The notes beneath the pieces were generated by a model that saw only the letters and a program-made list of their open reading frames with translations, ran no database searches and was not told the origin of the DNA. The translations under genes were made by a program, and so were the position numbers. Of a DNA stretch of 64,000 nt, positions 1 to 7,987 are shown piece by piece. The stretch covers positions 1-64,000 of the forward strand of contig JBCCHD010000016.1 of the NCBI GenBank assembly GCA_039028935.1, read 5' to 3'. Numbering within the stretch: the stretch's first letter is position 1; every line of letters starts with the position of its first letter. This stretch comes from Pseudomonadota bacterium (GTDB lineage: Bacteria; Pseudomonadota; Gammaproteobacteria; Steroidobacterales; SZUA-146).

Positions 1-203
1 CCGATCTCGGTGCGGGTCGGGTAATACTCGGGCAGCTCAGTGATGCGATCGAACAGCACCGACCCGGCTTTGTCGTAAAAATACTTGGGCGGCAGGGTTT
101 TTTGTGCGCGCAACAACCCTTCAATAATTTCGGCTTCAATATCGCCTTCAGAGGGGTGGTTGTCGAGCAGCTTAACGCTTGCACGGGTGGCAACTTCGTT
201 CAT
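1..203 (-). CDS. egtD: Histidine N-alpha-methyltransferase EgtD, N-terminal part
   Basis: EgtD makes hercynine from histidine and three S-adenosylmethionine, the first step of ergothioneine synthesis. Only the first 67 codons lie in the window; the gene runs off the left edge. The visible stretch contains the family-typical segments LPPKYFYDKAGSVLFD and ITELPEYYPTRTE (about residues 37-66), which start the methyltransferase fold. The ATG at 203 lies 36 bp downstream of the egtB stop on the same strand, so the two probably form an egtBD operon. The rest of the enzyme cannot be checked. An alternative family is unlikely because these two segments are very characteristic. Confidence 0.9.
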   Translation of the reverse strand, partial: MNEVATRASVKLLDNHPSEGDIEAEIIEGLLRAQKTLPPKYFYDKAGSVLFDRITELPEYYPTRTEI

Positions 204-239
204 GAAAATCCTTTTGAGAGAAGAGTGTTGTTATTGTGA

Positions 240-1496
240 TTAGAGGTCTTTGGCCAGACGCACACCGGTAAACTGCCAGCGCGAGTCGGGATAGAAAAAG
301 TTTCGATAGGTTGGGCGCAGGTGTGACACGGGCGACACGCATGAGCCGCCGCGCAGCACATGCTGGCTGCACATAAACTTGCCGTTGTATTCGCCAAGCG
401 AACCGGCAAGGGGCTTGAAGCCCGGATACGGGCCGTAGGACGAGCCGGTCCACTCCCACACATCGCCGAACACTTGGCGCAGCGATCCGTCACTCGCTTG
501 TGGCGCCACCGGATGCAAAAACCCCGATTCGTAAAAGTTGCCGTCAACAGCCTGATCGGCGGCGACACACTCAAGCTCGGTCTCGGTGGGCAAACGTGCG
601 TCGGCCCAGCGAGCAAACGCATCCGCCTCGTACAAACTCAGGTGCACAACCGGCGCGTTGGGGTCGAGCTCGCGCACACCGCTAAGTGTGAACTCACTTT
701 GATTATCCGGCTGCCAGTAAATGGGTCGCTGCCAACCCCGCTCTTGGATAACGCTCCACGCTTCAGATAGCCAAAGCTCGGCGGTCGAATAGCCGCCATC
801 GTCGATAAATGCCTGGTATTCGCTGTTGTTGACCAGCCGATCCGCGAGGGCATGCGCGTGCACCAGCACCTTGTGGCGCGGCGTCTCATTATCAAACGCA
901 AAACCGTCGCCCTCAAAGCCGTTGGCGCACTCGCGCTCGTCGATCGTCACAAAGTTCATCGGTGTACTCACCGAGTCGGGCACCGCCAGTTGCTTGTAGG
1001 CGGGCAGCATGGGGTTTTGGGCCAGCGCATGTTTAATGTCGGTGAGAATCAACTCCTGATGTTGCTGCTCATGATGCATCCCGAGCGTGAGCAAAAAGCG
1101 CTGAGCGTCGGTGAGTGTGGTCACATCGAGCCAATCGAGCATGCGCTCGTCGATGATCGCGCGGTAATCCTGAATCTCGGCCACCGTCGGGCGCGACAGC
1201 AAGCCGCGATGCGGCCGAGTATGCATGGGGCCGACAGTGTTGTAGTAGGAATTAAATAGATAAAAGAACTGCTCATTGACCGGCACATAGCCTGGACAAT
1301 GGTCGGCCAGAATAAAGCGTTCGAAAAACCACGTGGTGTGGGCCAGATGCCACTTGGTCGGGCTCGCGTCTGGCATCGACTGAATCACCTGATCCTCCAC
1401 GCATAGGGGCGCAGCAAGCTCGGCGGTGCGGCGACGCACGTCGAGAAAATCAAGATGCGCCGCCTCGTGAGCGGCCTTGAGTTGTGGCTGGTTCAT
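240..1496 (-). CDS. egtB: Ergothioneine biosynthesis protein EgtB (hercynine oxygenase)
   Basis: EgtB is a non-haem iron enzyme that joins hercynine to a thiol donor (gamma-glutamylcysteine or cysteine) and forms the sulfoxide intermediate of ergothioneine. The 418-residue length is normal. The N-terminal DinB-like domain shows TKWHLAHTTWFFE (about 47-59) and HHEQQHQEL (141-149). His53, His142 and His146 are the likely iron ligands by family comparison. The C-terminal half is a formylglycine-generating-enzyme-like (SUMF1) domain ending in GGSCVSPVSHLRP and GVRLAKDL. It precedes egtD with a 36-bp gap. About 280 bp without a recognisable gene separate it from the tRNA upstream. Confidence 0.95.
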   Translation of the reverse strand: MNQPQLKAAHEAAHLDFLDVRRRTAELAAPLCVEDQVIQSMPDASPTKWHLAHTTWFFERFILADHCPGYVPVNEQFFYLFNSYYNTVGPMHTRPHRGLLSRPTVAEIQDYRAIIDERMLDWLDVTTLTDAQRFLLTLGMHHEQQHQELILTDIKHALAQNPMLPAYKQLAVPDSVSTPMNFVTIDERECANGFEGDGFAFDNETPRHKVLVHAHALADRLVNNSEYQAFIDDGGYSTAELWLSEAWSVIQERGWQRPIYWQPDNQSEFTLSGVRELDPNAPVVHLSLYEADAFARWADARLPTETELECVAADQAVDGNFYESGFLHPVAPQASDGSLRQVFGDVWEWTGSSYGPYPGFKPLAGSLGEYNGKFMCSQHVLRGGSCVSPVSHLRPTYRNFFYPDSRWQFTGVRLAKDL

Positions 1497-1776
1497 TACA
1501 ACGGCACTACCGATCGAATCAGAATGACAAATGGGTGAGAGTGACGGGCCTGGAGTCAGCGAGGCGCCAGTCGCCAGAGTAGCCAGCCCGGACCCGTTCT
1601 GTCAAAGCACTATCACCTCGGACCGGAAAAAATCCCGAAAAATTACAGAAAGTTAGGCAAAAACCGCCATTAGGCTAGCTAAGTCCTTGACTACCAGCAC
1701 CGAGACCGCTTTAATACGCGGCTCGCGAGCAAGATTCATGGCGTTCTCCACGCCCGCTCGCCGCCACAATTCAAAT

Positions 1777-1852
1777 GGCCAGGTAGCTCAGTCGGTAGAG
1801 CAGCGGATTGAAAATCCGCGTGTCGGTGGTTCGATTCCGCCCCTGGCCACCA
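1777..1852 (+). tRNA. tRNA-Phe (anticodon GAA)
   Basis: This is a 76-nt cloverleaf with genomically encoded CCA. The 7-bp acceptor stem pairs GGCCAGG with CCTGGCC. The D arm is AGCTCAGTCGGTAGAGC, the anticodon stem pairs GCGGA with TCCGC, and the loop TTGAAAA has GAA at 1810-1812. The T arm contains GGTTCGATTCC. All invariant positions I checked are present. It stands alone, and its 3' end faces the accessory block that starts at about 2 kb. Confidence 0.97.
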
Positions 1853-2045
1853 TCCTTTCAAAAACTTACGCAGTTCGAGCCCGTAGACGCATACATGGTC
1901 GCTAACGACCGCCTGTTTCATCAGTGTCTGATGACTTTCCATCGCTAGTAAATAGATCTCCCTTGAGAATTTTGCAAACGACCTGATCTCGAACCAAAAT
2001 TCATCGATCATGCCGACACGAAAGGGTCACCTGAAACTCTCGCCT

Positions 2046-4061
2046 CTAGAACGAATAAGATTCCTTCCGTATGGTTAATTCTGTGCCCAAAATGGCTTCC
2101 AGACACGACTCGCTATGTCTCATAAATGCGTCTGGACCACAAAGAAAAATCTCACGCTCGGTAAGGTTGTTAATTGCAGACAGAGTCGCCCGGTCAATCC
2201 TTTGCTGCTGTATTTCAAGAAGCGGGCTGGAATACTCGCTAAGAATGGAATTGGTGTTTTCCTGATCGAGTTCGCCGTTTCTATGACTAGTCTGAAATCC
2301 CATAATTCGTAAGCGCACATTCGCCGAACGTTTTTGTCGTTCTTTGAGAAAGTGGCGCAGCACGTTGATGTCGTCATCACGCGCAGCGAAAGCCAGCACA
2401 ATATCTGTTGTTAGTGCCGCTCCGGTCGTGTCGATAGCGTTTGCAAGACTGAGAATGCCATCCCACATTGCCAGGAACGGTGTGATACCCACACCGCCAG
2501 CAATCCAAAGCATCCTTTCTGGAATGGTCGGCGGCTCGTTCTTCGCAACGTGAGAAAAACAACTGAAACCACCCCCGCTACCGATAAAATCAACGGCCAG
2601 GTCGCTCCGACTGTGCTCTGCTGCAAACGGCCCATGATCATGAAGGAAACTCGAGACCGACCCGTCTATTTTGTGTTTAACCGTGATATCGATCCGCCTG
2701 GAATTTGCGAAGCCTTTCTTATTGACGTCGTAAGTGCCGGCACTCGAAATCGTCCAGGTGCGAATGTAATCGTCATTGACCGCTTGCGGATTTAAGTCGT
2801 TCATGTGCTTGTATTCAGAACGAAAGTACTCCGAGAAGTCAAAAATTCCGAAACCGCCAGGCAGCGGCAAGTTGACGGGCTTAGACAACTCGAACGTGAA
2901 TCTTTTAATCGAGTCGCTAAGATCCTGTGTCTTCACGAGTGTTGCTCGTATTCGCTCATTGTCCGTTGTTTGCGGTTCCCGAACATTGTGAATATCGGTC
3001 AGTTCGGTTCGGAGAAATCGTATGGGTGGGTTATAGGGCGAATATTGCTCGCTGGAGGACATTCTCAAGTTTAGCGATTGTCTTATATGTACGGCGCCGG
3101 TAATTCGAATTCTGGTAATCAAGCTGACACGGGGCATGACGGTTTCGGCTTCCTCTCCGAATAGATTCTCTGCCAGGCCTGTCAAGTACAAAACATCACC
3201 AGTGGAAAAGTCGGGAAACGTGATCCCTACCTGCGGATCAGTTTGTACATTGCCCAGCGACTGGTAGAACCGATTGCCAGAATGATCTGGTAATACCAAA
3301 TGTGTCACTGGCTCAAGTCCACTCGAGTGGCCGCCGGATTGTTCAATACGTACGAACCCCGGCGCTCCACCCCTATGATTGAGTCCCATGTCGCGTTTAT
3401 CCAGCTCGAAATCGTTCGACTCAGGGAGATGACGGGTTGCAAGGTAAACGGTACTGGATCTGGCAATAATTTTCTGAGCATGTCTATCGAGGGTGCCGCC
3501 AAATGATTCAAAGCCGTCGAAAGCGAGATCGGCCTGTCGTGCGTAGGGTTCGAGATCGCGGACAGTTATGTATTTTGGGCAATTCCCGAGGTGTTGATCT
3601 GAATTCAATACGATGTGCAGTCGGTCTTTCCCAGGCATGCTGTAGTCAGTGATGTTGCCCGCTAGTTTATTGCGACGTCGATTGGAGAAGTCGACGCCGA
3701 CGCCCGCGAATAAGAGTTGCTCGTCAGCAAAAATGCGGCGCCGACTATTCAGAGCGCGCACGAACGGGTCCATATTGGTAGTCATTGAATGCACGTTCAG
3801 CTCGTTCTGCGAAACGGAAGCGATTCCAATTCCGTGATCGATATCCGATGCGGTTACAAGCAGCGTCGCCCAAGGCCGACCATCCGCATCGATGGTCGCT
3901 ACGGCGAGATAAGGCAGTCTCGTGTAGAAATCTTTGTGCTGCCATGGCATTGACGGGTCTATGTAGTGCGGAAGATTGCGAGAAATCTCGGTCGGCGATT
4001 TCATCCGCTTCTGGATGTCCAGTTCTCCTTTATGAAGTGGATGCGGGCTCTGGGATGTCAT
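2046..4061 (-). CDS. PPOX-like FMN-binding domain fused to an FAD/NAD(P) reductase
   Basis: This is a two-domain flavoprotein of 671 residues. The N-terminal half (about 30-330) resembles the pyridoxamine-phosphate-oxidase split barrel, with the motif MPWQHKDFYTRLPYLAVAT. The C-terminal half (about 370-671) is a ferredoxin-reductase fold with an FAD-binding RTWTISSAG, a nucleotide-binding IAGGVGITPFLAM and a terminal FLCGPDAFM. The cysteine-rich 2Fe-2S ferredoxin tail found in many relatives is absent, so its electron acceptor is not evident. It is the last gene of a four-gene minus-strand unit, 28 bp after the disulfide reductase. The substrate is unknown; NAD(P)H-driven flavin reduction of a small molecule is the safest inference. 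The ribosome-binding site of the chosen ATG is weak. Confidence 0.8.
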   Translation of the reverse strand: MTSQSPHPLHKGELDIQKRMKSPTEISRNLPHYIDPSMPWQHKDFYTRLPYLAVATIDADGRPWATLLVTASDIDHGIGIASVSQNELNVHSMTTNMDPFVRALNSRRRIFADEQLLFAGVGVDFSNRRRNKLAGNITDYSMPGKDRLHIVLNSDQHLGNCPKYITVRDLEPYARQADLAFDGFESFGGTLDRHAQKIIARSSTVYLATRHLPESNDFELDKRDMGLNHRGGAPGFVRIEQSGGHSSGLEPVTHLVLPDHSGNRFYQSLGNVQTDPQVGITFPDFSTGDVLYLTGLAENLFGEEAETVMPRVSLITRIRITGAVHIRQSLNLRMSSSEQYSPYNPPIRFLRTELTDIHNVREPQTTDNERIRATLVKTQDLSDSIKRFTFELSKPVNLPLPGGFGIFDFSEYFRSEYKHMNDLNPQAVNDDYIRTWTISSAGTYDVNKKGFANSRRIDITVKHKIDGSVSSFLHDHGPFAAEHSRSDLAVDFIGSGGGFSCFSHVAKNEPPTIPERMLWIAGGVGITPFLAMWDGILSLANAIDTTGAALTTDIVLAFAARDDDINVLRHFLKERQKRSANVRLRIMGFQTSHRNGELDQENTNSILSEYSSPLLEIQQQRIDRATLSAINNLTEREIFLCGPDAFMRHSESCLEAILGTELTIRKESYSF

Positions 4062-4089
4062 TGGATTGTCAGTAGCTCAATGAAGTTGG

Positions 4090-5499
4090 TTATGTTGATA
4101 GAGGTTTTAAATCGTTCAGCACCCATGGAATCAACTCAGAAACGGTAGGGTGGGGCAATACTAAACGTTGGAGGTCTCTGTAAGTCGCGCCGAGTTGCAT
4201 ATGCGCCGCAATCATTCCGATCACTTCGTCGCCACTTGTGCCGAAGATCGTTGCGCCCAGAATTTCCTCATTGTCGGCATCGACTATGATCTTCACCATG
4301 CCATGAGTTTCACGTTTCTCACGTGCACGCGCTATCTGAGCCATGGGCATGGTGGCTATCAAGGCGCGCCTGCCGCTTCCCGCTACATCGGCCTCACTCA
4401 TCCCAACCCGAGCCAGAGGAGGGTCGATAAACATTGAGTAAATTGGCTGTCTATGCGCTGCGGGAACATGGTTGACACGTTGATTATCGGCTATGTCTTC
4501 CTGCTTTTGGTACGCCTCCCAGAATATCTGTCCGTCATTCACCGAAGTATGAGTAAATGCCCCGCGGCCATTAATGTCACCGAGGGCGAAGATGTGCGAA
4601 GCGGACGTTCTCATTTCTTCGGTGACGGGAATGAATCCGCGGTCGTTAGTCCTTACGTCTGCGTTTTTTAAGTTGAGGTCGGCCGAGTTAGGTGATCGAC
4701 CCACGGCCAACAGTAGGTGAGATCCAATCACTGTTTCTTTTCTGTCGTTGGCGATAAAATCCACTTGTATTCGATCTCGACCAGAGACTCTCGAGACCTC
4801 GCAACCCGTTTTAATCTCAATGCCTTCATCACTAAGCACTTGCTGCACAGCCGATGCGACGTCCGAGTCTTCTCGAGGCAGTAGCCTCTCGCTTCGCTCT
4901 AGTATTGTGACGTCTGATCCGAATCGTTTGAATATTTGCCCAAACTCAAGTGCAATGTATCCGCCGCCAACAATAACAAGGTGCTTCGGCAATTCGTTTA
5001 GGTCGAGAATGGATTCGTTTGTTAGATAAGAGGCCTCGCCGACACCCTCAATCGGCGGGACAAAAGGGCGAGTACCTGTGTGAATAACGATGTTGTTTCC
5101 GCGGATGGTGTCGGCGCCTACCTGGACCTCATTCGGCGAGACAAACGTCGCTCTGCCTTTAAGCAAAGCGCCTTGCGTGAGGTCTTCCAGTCGGCGCTCA
5201 ATCATCGCCGTCCCGTTGTTTCGGATTGTGTTCTGCGCGTCCATTGCTGCGCTGAAGTCCAGTTTAGTGTTTTGCGTTGAGAAGCCAAAGTCGTGTCCAC
5301 GTCTCGCCATATTGATGGCGTAGGCTGACGCAACTAACGTTTTGGTTGGCGTACACCCCGTATTGACGCACGTCCCCCCAAATCGACCCGACTCAACGAT
5401 AGCGACGGTCTTTCCGGCCGCTACCAGCTTTGGAACTGTGGAAAGAGTAGCCTGCCCAGTGCCGATCCAAATCACATCAAAGTCTCGTAGTTTCGCCAT
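4090..5499 (-). CDS. Class I pyridine nucleotide-disulfide oxidoreductase
   Basis: This is an FAD enzyme of the glutathione/mercuric/dihydrolipoamide reductase superfamily (469 residues). An FAD-binding GTGQA lies near residue 13, the redox pair CVNTGC has Cys44 and Cys49, and an NAD(P)-binding IVGGGYIALEFGQ sits in the middle. The C-terminal HPTVSE gives the His450/Glu455 pair of the active-site base. There is no N-terminal heavy-metal domain and no C-terminal cysteine pair, so a mercuric reductase is unlikely. The start is well supported by an AGGAGAGG ribosome-binding site. It lies 11 bp after a glutathione transferase gene, which makes glutathione-disulfide or mixed-disulfide reduction an attractive but unproven role. 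Confidence 0.85.
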   Translation of the reverse strand: MAKLRDFDVIWIGTGQATLSTVPKLVAAGKTVAIVESGRFGGTCVNTGCTPTKTLVASAYAINMARRGHDFGFSTQNTKLDFSAAMDAQNTIRNNGTAMIERRLEDLTQGALLKGRATFVSPNEVQVGADTIRGNNIVIHTGTRPFVPPIEGVGEASYLTNESILDLNELPKHLVIVGGGYIALEFGQIFKRFGSDVTILERSERLLPREDSDVASAVQQVLSDEGIEIKTGCEVSRVSGRDRIQVDFIANDRKETVIGSHLLLAVGRSPNSADLNLKNADVRTNDRGFIPVTEEMRTSASHIFALGDINGRGAFTHTSVNDGQIFWEAYQKQEDIADNQRVNHVPAAHRQPIYSMFIDPPLARVGMSEADVAGSGRRALIATMPMAQIARAREKRETHGMVKIIVDADNEEILGATIFGTSGDEVIGMIAAHMQLGATYRDLQRLVLPHPTVSELIPWVLNDLKPLST

Positions 5500-5510
5500 C
5501 TTTTCCTCTC

Positions 5511-6149
5511 CTATACTCTTGATACGTGCGCAGTGCGTAGCAAGGAATTTGCTGCGACCATCGGCTTAAACTTATCAATTGCCTCGACGCGCCGGATCCA
5601 TCTCGATGTCGCTTGATATTGACATAGTTCGTATCGAGCCTCTCGCAGTTGAGAAAACGGCGCACAGCAGGCCAGATCTGCGATAGTCGGAGCATTGTCG
5701 ACCAGCCAGTTGCGGCTGCTCAGTCTGGGCTCAAACACGTCGCTAAGGAGCTTGGTTGTGATTCGTTCGGCCTTAGTACGGTCTTCCTTCAGGTCAAAAA
5801 TTTCAATAGCCCGTAGCGCTAATGGTCCTTGTGTCATGTCGTGAACGGCGAGCGATAACCACTGGTGAACTCTTGCAAGGCGGATCGGGTCATCAGGCAA
5901 CCAGCGGTGCTTCGGATCGTATCGGCGGCATAGATAGATCATGATTGCGATCGAATCGCGAAGTAGCACGCCTTCCTCTTCAAAAACAGGAATCTGACCG
6001 AGTGGGTTTAGGCGTAAGAAGGTGTCGGTATGCTGCTCACCGCGAAGAAGATCGACAATCTCGCAGTCAAATTCTATCCCGAGAATGTTGAGCAAAACTT
6101 CCACACGGTGTGCGGGCACAGATAGCGGATGTGTGTAGAGCTTCTTCAC
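5511..6149 (-). CDS. Glutathione S-transferase family protein
   Basis: The N-terminal thioredoxin-like domain begins KKLYTHPLSVPAHRVEVLL and contains the cis-proline region LGQIPVFEEEG and the gamma-glutamyl-binding segment RDSIAIMIYL. An all-helical C-terminal domain follows, with NWLVDNAPTIADLACC. A GTG at 6149 is preferred over an upstream TTG at 6218. It has a GGAG five bases upstream, starts directly at the first beta strand, and gives a normal 212-residue GST. The gene sits between a LysR regulator and a disulfide oxidoreductase. Its substrate cannot be deduced; the family uses glutathione for conjugation, dehalogenation, isomerisation or ether cleavage. Confidence 0.85.
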   Translation of the reverse strand: MKKLYTHPLSVPAHRVEVLLNILGIEFDCEIVDLLRGEQHTDTFLRLNPLGQIPVFEEEGVLLRDSIAIMIYLCRRYDPKHRWLPDDPIRLARVHQWLSLAVHDMTQGPLALRAIEIFDLKEDRTKAERITTKLLSDVFEPRLSSRNWLVDNAPTIADLACCAPFSQLREARYELCQYQATSRWIRRVEAIDKFKPMVAANSLLRTAHVSRV

Positions 6150-6261
6150 AGCGGCTCCAGGCCGACTTTGATAATAATCTAGCGTAGAAGCGACGCCGAC
6201 TAAACGGGACAGACTCAATATTGATTATTTAATGATCTGATAATGTGGATTGCCCGCCCAG

Positions 6262-7218
6262 TTATTGCTGAGGATTTGGCTTTGGTGGTCTCTCCGTCGA
6301 CGCATTGGCTATCTTGACGATCTGTTCCCGCCAGAAGCTGTGACGAGCAGAGCTGTGTTGCATTGACTGCCAGTACATCATGAGTTTCTTAGGTTGATCC
6401 GGCCACGGCGGGGGCACACATGCCAGATTCTCATCAGCGGTATTTAGCAATAGACTAGGGAGCGTACTCACTATGTCAGTACCTGGAATGACTTTGAGCA
6501 CACTAATAAAATCTGGCGCCTCGAATACGACAGATCGTTCCAGATCTTCTTCGGCGAGTTTCTTGTCGACCGCATAGCTCGCATCGGGACCTAGAGACAC
6601 CCTCGCATGGGGCCGATCGCTAAATGCCTTGAGATCATTTTCTTGCAGCGGATGTTGGCGATCGAAGAACACTGCATCGGCAAACGTCAGCAGTAACCGT
6701 TGAACGATGCCATCGACTTCCATGTCAAGCTCAGGGAAGAAGAGTAGGTCGACTCTCGCAGTCTTCAACATTTCCACGGCTTCGTGTAAAGAACCGGTTT
6801 GAACGATCTTTATTTGCAATCGCGGGGCGCGCTCTCGAGCAAACTCAAGCAGTGGTAGAGTTACTAGGTCCCGTTCAACCCCGGTCGCCGCAATCCGCAA
6901 CACACTTTGATCTAGAGTCGGATCGTATGATTCTGCCTCGCCAAGTTTGATCAGTTGATGAACTACGCCTTCAACCATTGGCCGCATGTACTTTGCGCGC
7001 TCCGTGGGTTCAACTCCGCTACCTGATCGCACAAATAATTCGTCCCCAAGGCGCTCCCGCAGGTTTGCTAGGTGGTAGCTGACGGTCGACTGATTGATGT
7101 CGAGCGCTCTTGCGGCGCCGCTCAACGACCCACATTCGTAAATGGCCAGCAATATCTTTAGCTGGTGGCCGTCGATTCCAAGGCTATCAAGTTTATCCAT
7201 AGTGGTTATTAATACCAT
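6262..7218 (-). CDS. LysR-family transcriptional regulator
   Basis: This 318-residue regulator has the usual winged helix-turn-helix near residues 14-75 (motifs SGAARALDINQSTVSYHL and RLGDELFVRSGSG) and a periplasmic-binding-protein-like effector domain. A second ATG six codons in (7200) would also start the protein correctly. It is the first gene of the minus-strand GST/reductase unit and diverges from the DUF1348/dehalogenase unit. It therefore probably controls both from the 207-bp spacer, which holds a palindrome of LysR-box form. The inducer is unknown. Confidence 0.9.
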   Translation of the reverse strand: MVLITTMDKLDSLGIDGHQLKILLAIYECGSLSGAARALDINQSTVSYHLANLRERLGDELFVRSGSGVEPTERAKYMRPMVEGVVHQLIKLGEAESYDPTLDQSVLRIAATGVERDLVTLPLLEFARERAPRLQIKIVQTGSLHEAVEMLKTARVDLLFFPELDMEVDGIVQRLLLTFADAVFFDRQHPLQENDLKAFSDRPHARVSLGPDASYAVDKKLAEEDLERSVVFEAPDFISVLKVIPGTDIVSTLPSLLLNTADENLACVPPPWPDQPKKLMMYWQSMQHSSARHSFWREQIVKIANASTERPPKPNPQQ

Positions 7219-7358
7219 CGGATTTTCCGCCTGTCACCAATAGGCTATAAGCGTATTGTTGGGGGTTATTCCATCCACAAGCAGCGCGAAAGTCAGAAGC
7301 TTTTAGGTGCCTCAGGTCTGTTTTGTGGCGCCTGTTTTTGTCAGCAAGCGGCCCCGTT

Positions 7359-7373
7359 ATTCATTGAATGAAT
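7359..7373. promoter_or_regulatory. Palindrome of LysR-box form (T-N11-A)
   Basis: ATTCATTGAATGAAT is a perfect 7-bp inverted repeat around a single G and fits the T-N11-A pattern of LysR-type operators. It lies 52 bp before the DUF1348 start and 140 bp before the divergent LysR start. Assignment to that regulator is an inference from position and symmetry only. Confidence 0.5.
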
Positions 7374-7425
7374 GGCTCTGGGAGGCGCCTGATTATCTTA
7401 TTTCGAATCAGATAGAGATGAAAAA

Positions 7426-7893
7426 ATGCAAGAGCGACCACCCAAACCGCCGTTTACGATGGCAACTGCTCGCGAGAAAGTAAGGCTCGCGGAAGATGCT
7501 TGGAACTCTCGAGAGCCAGAGCGTGTATCGACGGCGTATACGGTCGATAGTAAATGGCGTAATCGTTCCGAGTTTATAGATGGCCGTGAGCAAATCGTTG
7601 AGTTTCTAATTAGGAAATGGAAGTCAGAGCTCGAATATAGGCTGATCAAAGAGTTGTGGACGTATGCAGAGAATCGCATAGCAGTTCGATTTGCCTACGA
7701 ATATCAAGATTCAAAGGGCAAGTGGTTCCGAGCCTACGGCAATGAGAACTGGGAATTCGACGAGTCTGGCCTAATGCGCAGACGGATCGCCAGTATTAAT
7801 GACTTGGCAATAGAAGCATCCGATCGAAAGCTCACCTTTGAACAAGGTCGGCGTCCTGATGATTATCCAAGTCTATCGGATTTGGGCCTCTAG
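7426..7893 (+). CDS. DUF1348 / NTF2-like (SnoaL superfamily) protein
   Basis: This is a 155-residue cytoplasmic protein of the DUF1348 group in the NTF2-like fold. Family-typical segments are [20 protein letters not shown] near residue 13, [31 protein letters not shown] and the Arg-rich [15 protein letters not shown]1348 proteins have no established reaction; the cone-shaped fold usually binds a small hydrophobic ligand. It is first in a plus-strand group with the dehalogenase-SnoaL lipoprotein and an ABM protein. A second NTF2-like protein is therefore encoded next to one that itself carries two NTF2-like domains. The ATG has only a weak ribosome-binding site. Confidence 0.85.
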   Translation: MQERPPKPPFTMATAREKVRLAEDAWNSREPERVSTAYTVDSKWRNRSEFIDGREQIVEFLIRKWKSELEYRLIKELWTYAENRIAVRFAYEYQDSKGKWFRAYGNENWEFDESGLMRRRIASINDLAIEASDRKLTFEQGRRPDDYPSLSDLGL

Positions 7894-7926
7894 CAGCTTG
7901 TTGAAAACGGCGTTTTCAACAGGCTG
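7894..7926. repeat. Near-perfect 33-nt hairpin after the DUF1348 gene
   Basis: Two 16-nt arms, CAGCTTGTTGAAAACG and CGTTTTCAACAGGCTG, pair fully apart from one G-T wobble and leave a single G at the centre. The structure starts directly after the TAG stop and has no T tract, so it is not a classic intrinsic terminator. It could be a factor-dependent terminator, a REP-like element, or a small relic of insertion-sequence ends. Confidence 0.6.
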
Positions 7927-7987
7927 TTGGTAAAAGGCCGAATGAGAATTTTTCGAGTTATAGCACATCAACCAAAAAGGAAACCCG

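Noticed and set aside
852-1259. Plus-strand frame of 135 codons inside egtB
   Set aside because: It is a shadow of the well-supported egtB gene on the other strand, with no family features.
4090-5499. Mercuric reductase (merA)
   Set aside because: There is no N-terminal metal-binding domain, no C-terminal cysteine pair and no mer neighbours.
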